Assembly (NCBI GenBank): GCA_013330285.1
Contig: DUIP01000162.1
Location: 9,834-15,936 of the forward strand
Reading direction: 5' to 3'
Source of the DNA: Candidatus Poseidoniaceae archaeon
GTDB taxonomy: Archaea; Thermoplasmatota; Poseidoniia; Poseidoniales; Poseidoniaceae
DNA length: 6,103 bases
Notes under the pieces: model-generated
Seen by the model: the letters and a program-made list of their open reading frames with translations, nothing else
Database searches by the model: none
What the model was told of the DNA's origin: nothing
Shown here: one piece after another, positions 4,404-6,103 of the stretch
Layout: every line of letters starts with the position of its first letter
Position numbering within the stretch: the first letter of the stretch is position 1
Position numbers and translations under genes: made by a program

Positions 4404-6103
4404 CAAACATCACCTCCAAACAATGTAGTTTGCCCGCTTGGAGGAGCGACCTTTGGCTCTCCGAGTGGTTCACCTGGTTCTTCGATGACTTCCTCTTCGG
4501 GCCCCCCTTGTTCGGCCTCCTTCAGCGCTTTTTCTTGGCGACGGATCTCTTCCAAGAACTTCTCATCCATCTTGCTGGCCCCGATGACGTCTTGTGAGCC
4601 CCGGAAGAAGATGTCAGTTTCAGTCCAATCCCCTCGTTCGAGGTTGGCAAGGCTGTAGGAAATCACTGCTTTTTCTCCGGGTTCGAGTGCAGCCAATTTC
4701 CATGCCCAAACACCAGTGGCTTCCTTTCGGCCGCCAGTATCGTTGTTGAGCATTTCAGCACCCTCCTTTTCTGGCCATGTCGCAAGCATGGTGTAGGCTC
4801 GAGATCTGCTTGTGTAATTGAATAAGGTGATTGAAACATCCGTCTGTTTGGTCTCTTTGTTCCACGTCGTACTCGTTTCCGAGATCACTGCAGACATAAT
4901 TTTCGTAATCGAACCAGCCAAATCGGGGATGGGTTTTCCGAGGATTTGCGCCGACTTTTCAGCAATCGCAGGAAGGATGTCATTGATCAATTCGAACTTC
5001 TCTTTGGTCTTCGCCATCTTCTTCTTTTTCTCGAGGTGCTTCCTCAAACCACGGCCCATTTCCAACATGGCCTTTCTCGCCTCTTCGATGACTTCACCGT
5101 TATCGGCAAGAGCTTCTTTTGCTTCAGAAGTGAATTGAACGTTGGTGCTTGCTAAATGCACCAATATAGCAGCAGGGCCCTTTGGTACACCTTTTGCTCC
5201 TGGTTGTTCAAGGCCATACTGACGCCAGTCAACGCTTTCGATGGCCTTGGTTAACAAACAACCACCTTGCTGATACATGAGGGGAACTCTGTTTGCGAAT
5301 CTTAGAATCTCGACTGGTTTATCAGCAGGCATATTGCCTCCAAAAATCAGGCCCACTTCGACTTGGTATGGGTTGCCTTGGGTGACTGCAGGTGCCCGAG
5401 TCAGGGTTGAGATGAACCTTGAATCGATTGTTTTGGACAACCCTTTCTTGATCAGCATTTCTTCGATTGGCGAGAGACAATTGGTTGGTGGATTCAATAA
5501 TTTCACGGGTTTTCCATTCATCATACGTTCGCCCTGGAACGCCTCGAGAAGCGCCCGAATCTGATCGGCATTCATCGATTTTGGTTTTGTTTTCTCTTCA
5601 ATACCAGCAGCCAAGCACAATTCCTTACTGGCACGGGCAGAAACTCCTGAGAAATTCATCCTTAGGAAGACGGTCAACCTTGAATCCGTCGATTCAGAAG
5701 CCATTCGCTGGAGTTGTCCCAATTCAATACCGTGGGGATGGGGCTTGATGCCCTCGACTTTGGTCGGGAGCCGTTCGGTGACGCGCGGCCAATGGTGAAC
5801 TTCCCCCTCTGGATCCGTGAATGTGATTTCTGCATGCGGATTGACAATGCTTGTCATTCGAAGGTACTGCCATACACTTTGACGCCCTTTCTGATACTTG
5901 GCCTTCATTTGAGCGGTGACTTCGGTCCCATGCTCCTTCGCGGTCCCATCTTCATTGTACCAAATTTCTCGCCCCTGATTTTGTTTTGTGGCTTTATTTT
6001 TACGTGTATCAAGGCCGATGTCGACCACGGCCGCCGTAGGTTCACCTGCTATTTTGGAGCGAACGTGAGTGGTCTTGCCGGTGGTCAGTTGACAGTACAT
6101 GAC
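4403..6103 (-). CDS. top6B: DNA topoisomerase VI subunit B (GHKL ATPase), N-terminus outside window
   Basis: ATPase subunit of topoisomerase VI. The frame runs off the right edge. The first visible residues, VMYCQLTTGK, match the region just after the GHKL glycine-rich lid, so roughly 120-140 residues with the Asn-, G1- and G2-boxes are missing. Numbering from that Met: the rest of the GHKL fold runs to ~115, with HGTEV (58-62) and a KGRQ loop (71-74). The H2TH domain is ~145-215 (MNFSGVSARASKELCLAAGI). The transducer is ~225-355, with RFANRVPLMYQQGG (267-280), WRQY (292-295) and FTSEAKEAL, whose K328 is the candidate switch lysine. A linker helix follows, then an Ig-like C-terminal domain (~400-510), and a charged, proline-rich tail ending GQTTLFGGDV. 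It binds ATP, dimerises and opens or closes the DNA gate of Top6A. It is first in the visible operon; its promoter is outside. Confidence 0.96.
   Translation of the reverse strand, partial: VMYCQLTTGKTTHVRSKIAGEPTAAVVDIGLDTRKNKATKQNQGREIWYNEDGTAKEHGTEVTAQMKAKYQKGRQSVWQYLRMTSIVNPHAEITFTDPEGEVHHWPRVTERLPTKVEGIKPHPHGIELGQLQRMASESTDSRLTVFLRMNFSGVSARASKELCLAAGIEEKTKPKSMNADQIRALLEAFQGERMMNGKPVKLLNPPTNCLSPIEEMLIKKGLSKTIDSRFISTLTRAPAVTQGNPYQVEVGLIFGGNMPADKPVEILRFANRVPLMYQQGGCLLTKAIESVDWRQYGLEQPGAKGVPKGPAAILVHLASTNVQFTSEAKEALADNGEVIEEARKAMLEMGRGLRKHLEKKKKMAKTKEKFELINDILPAIAEKSAQILGKPIPDLAGSITKIMSAVISETSTTWNKETKQTDVSITLFNYTSRSRAYTMLATWPEKEGAEMLNNDTGGRKEATGVWAWKLAALEPGEKAVISYSLANLERGDWTETDIFFRGSQDVIGASKMDEKFLEEIRRQEKALKEAEQGGPEEEVIEEPGEPLGEPKVAPPSGQTTLFGGDV
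4409..4417 (-). promoter_or_regulatory. Full-length Shine-Dalgarno site for top6A inside the last codons of top6B
   Basis: Minus-strand GGAGGTGAT, a near-perfect complement of the 16S rRNA 3' end, lies 5 nt before the top6A ATG. It is built from the top6B codons for Gly-Gly-Asp (…LFGGDV). With the TGATG stop-start overlap at 4401-4405 this implies coupled translation of the two subunits, suited to the 1:1 A2B2 enzyme. Confidence 0.85.

Noticed and set aside
4404..4406. TTG start for top6A one codon upstream
   Set aside because: The adjacent ATG at 4403 is a better start and forms the TGATG overlap with a well-spaced ribosome-binding site.
4173..4658. 161-codon open frame on the plus strand across the top6B/top6A junction
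   Set aside because: It lies antisense to two firmly identified genes, is Ser/Phe/Pro-rich in the way antisense frames are, and resembles no family.
1..6103. tRNA, rRNA, CRISPR array, insertion sequence or attachment site
   Set aside because: Coding density is high, gaps are short, and no direct-repeat arrays, transposase motifs or cloverleaf-like segments were seen on either strand.

Overview
The window looks archaeal, most likely a euryarchaeon of the Thermoplasmatota, with marine group II (Poseidoniales) as my best guess. The firm evidence is a DNA topoisomerase VI gene pair (top6B, top6A) on the minus strand. The B subunit carries the extra C-terminal Ig-like domain seen in some euryarchaeal enzymes. 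Supporting evidence is a membrane-anchored CARDB surface protein, ArsR-like winged-helix regulator architecture, strong Shine-Dalgarno sites inside tight operons, intermediate GC and very acidic proteins. The genus-level placement is inference.

Layout. Positions 1-762 (+) hold the C-terminal end of a CARDB protein with one transmembrane anchor; its N-terminus lies left of the window. All other genes are on the minus strand, read right to left: top6B (4403-6103, its first part beyond the right edge), top6A (3306-4403), a two-TM protein with a long acidic cytoplasmic tail (2237-3268), a smaller two-TM protein (1637-2227), and a two-domain winged-helix regulator (791-1528). The first four are packed as an operon. 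top6B and top6A overlap by one base (TGATG), and the two membrane-protein genes follow at 37 bp and 9 bp, each with its own Shine-Dalgarno site. A 108-bp gap with several dyads separates them from the regulator gene, which converges on the CARDB gene.

How the genes may work together. Top6B and Top6A form the A2B2 type IIB topoisomerase that relaxes and decatenates DNA by an ATP-gated double-strand passage. The two following membrane proteins are not recognised families. They share a TM-ectodomain-TM plan with four ectodomain cysteines each, and the larger one has a duplicated motif and twin SWDD motifs in its cytoplasmic tail. Their operonic position raises, without proving, a link between the cell envelope and chromosome topology or segregation. 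The regulator has a palindrome-bearing upstream region that could be its operator. No RNA genes, mobile elements or CRISPR arrays were seen.
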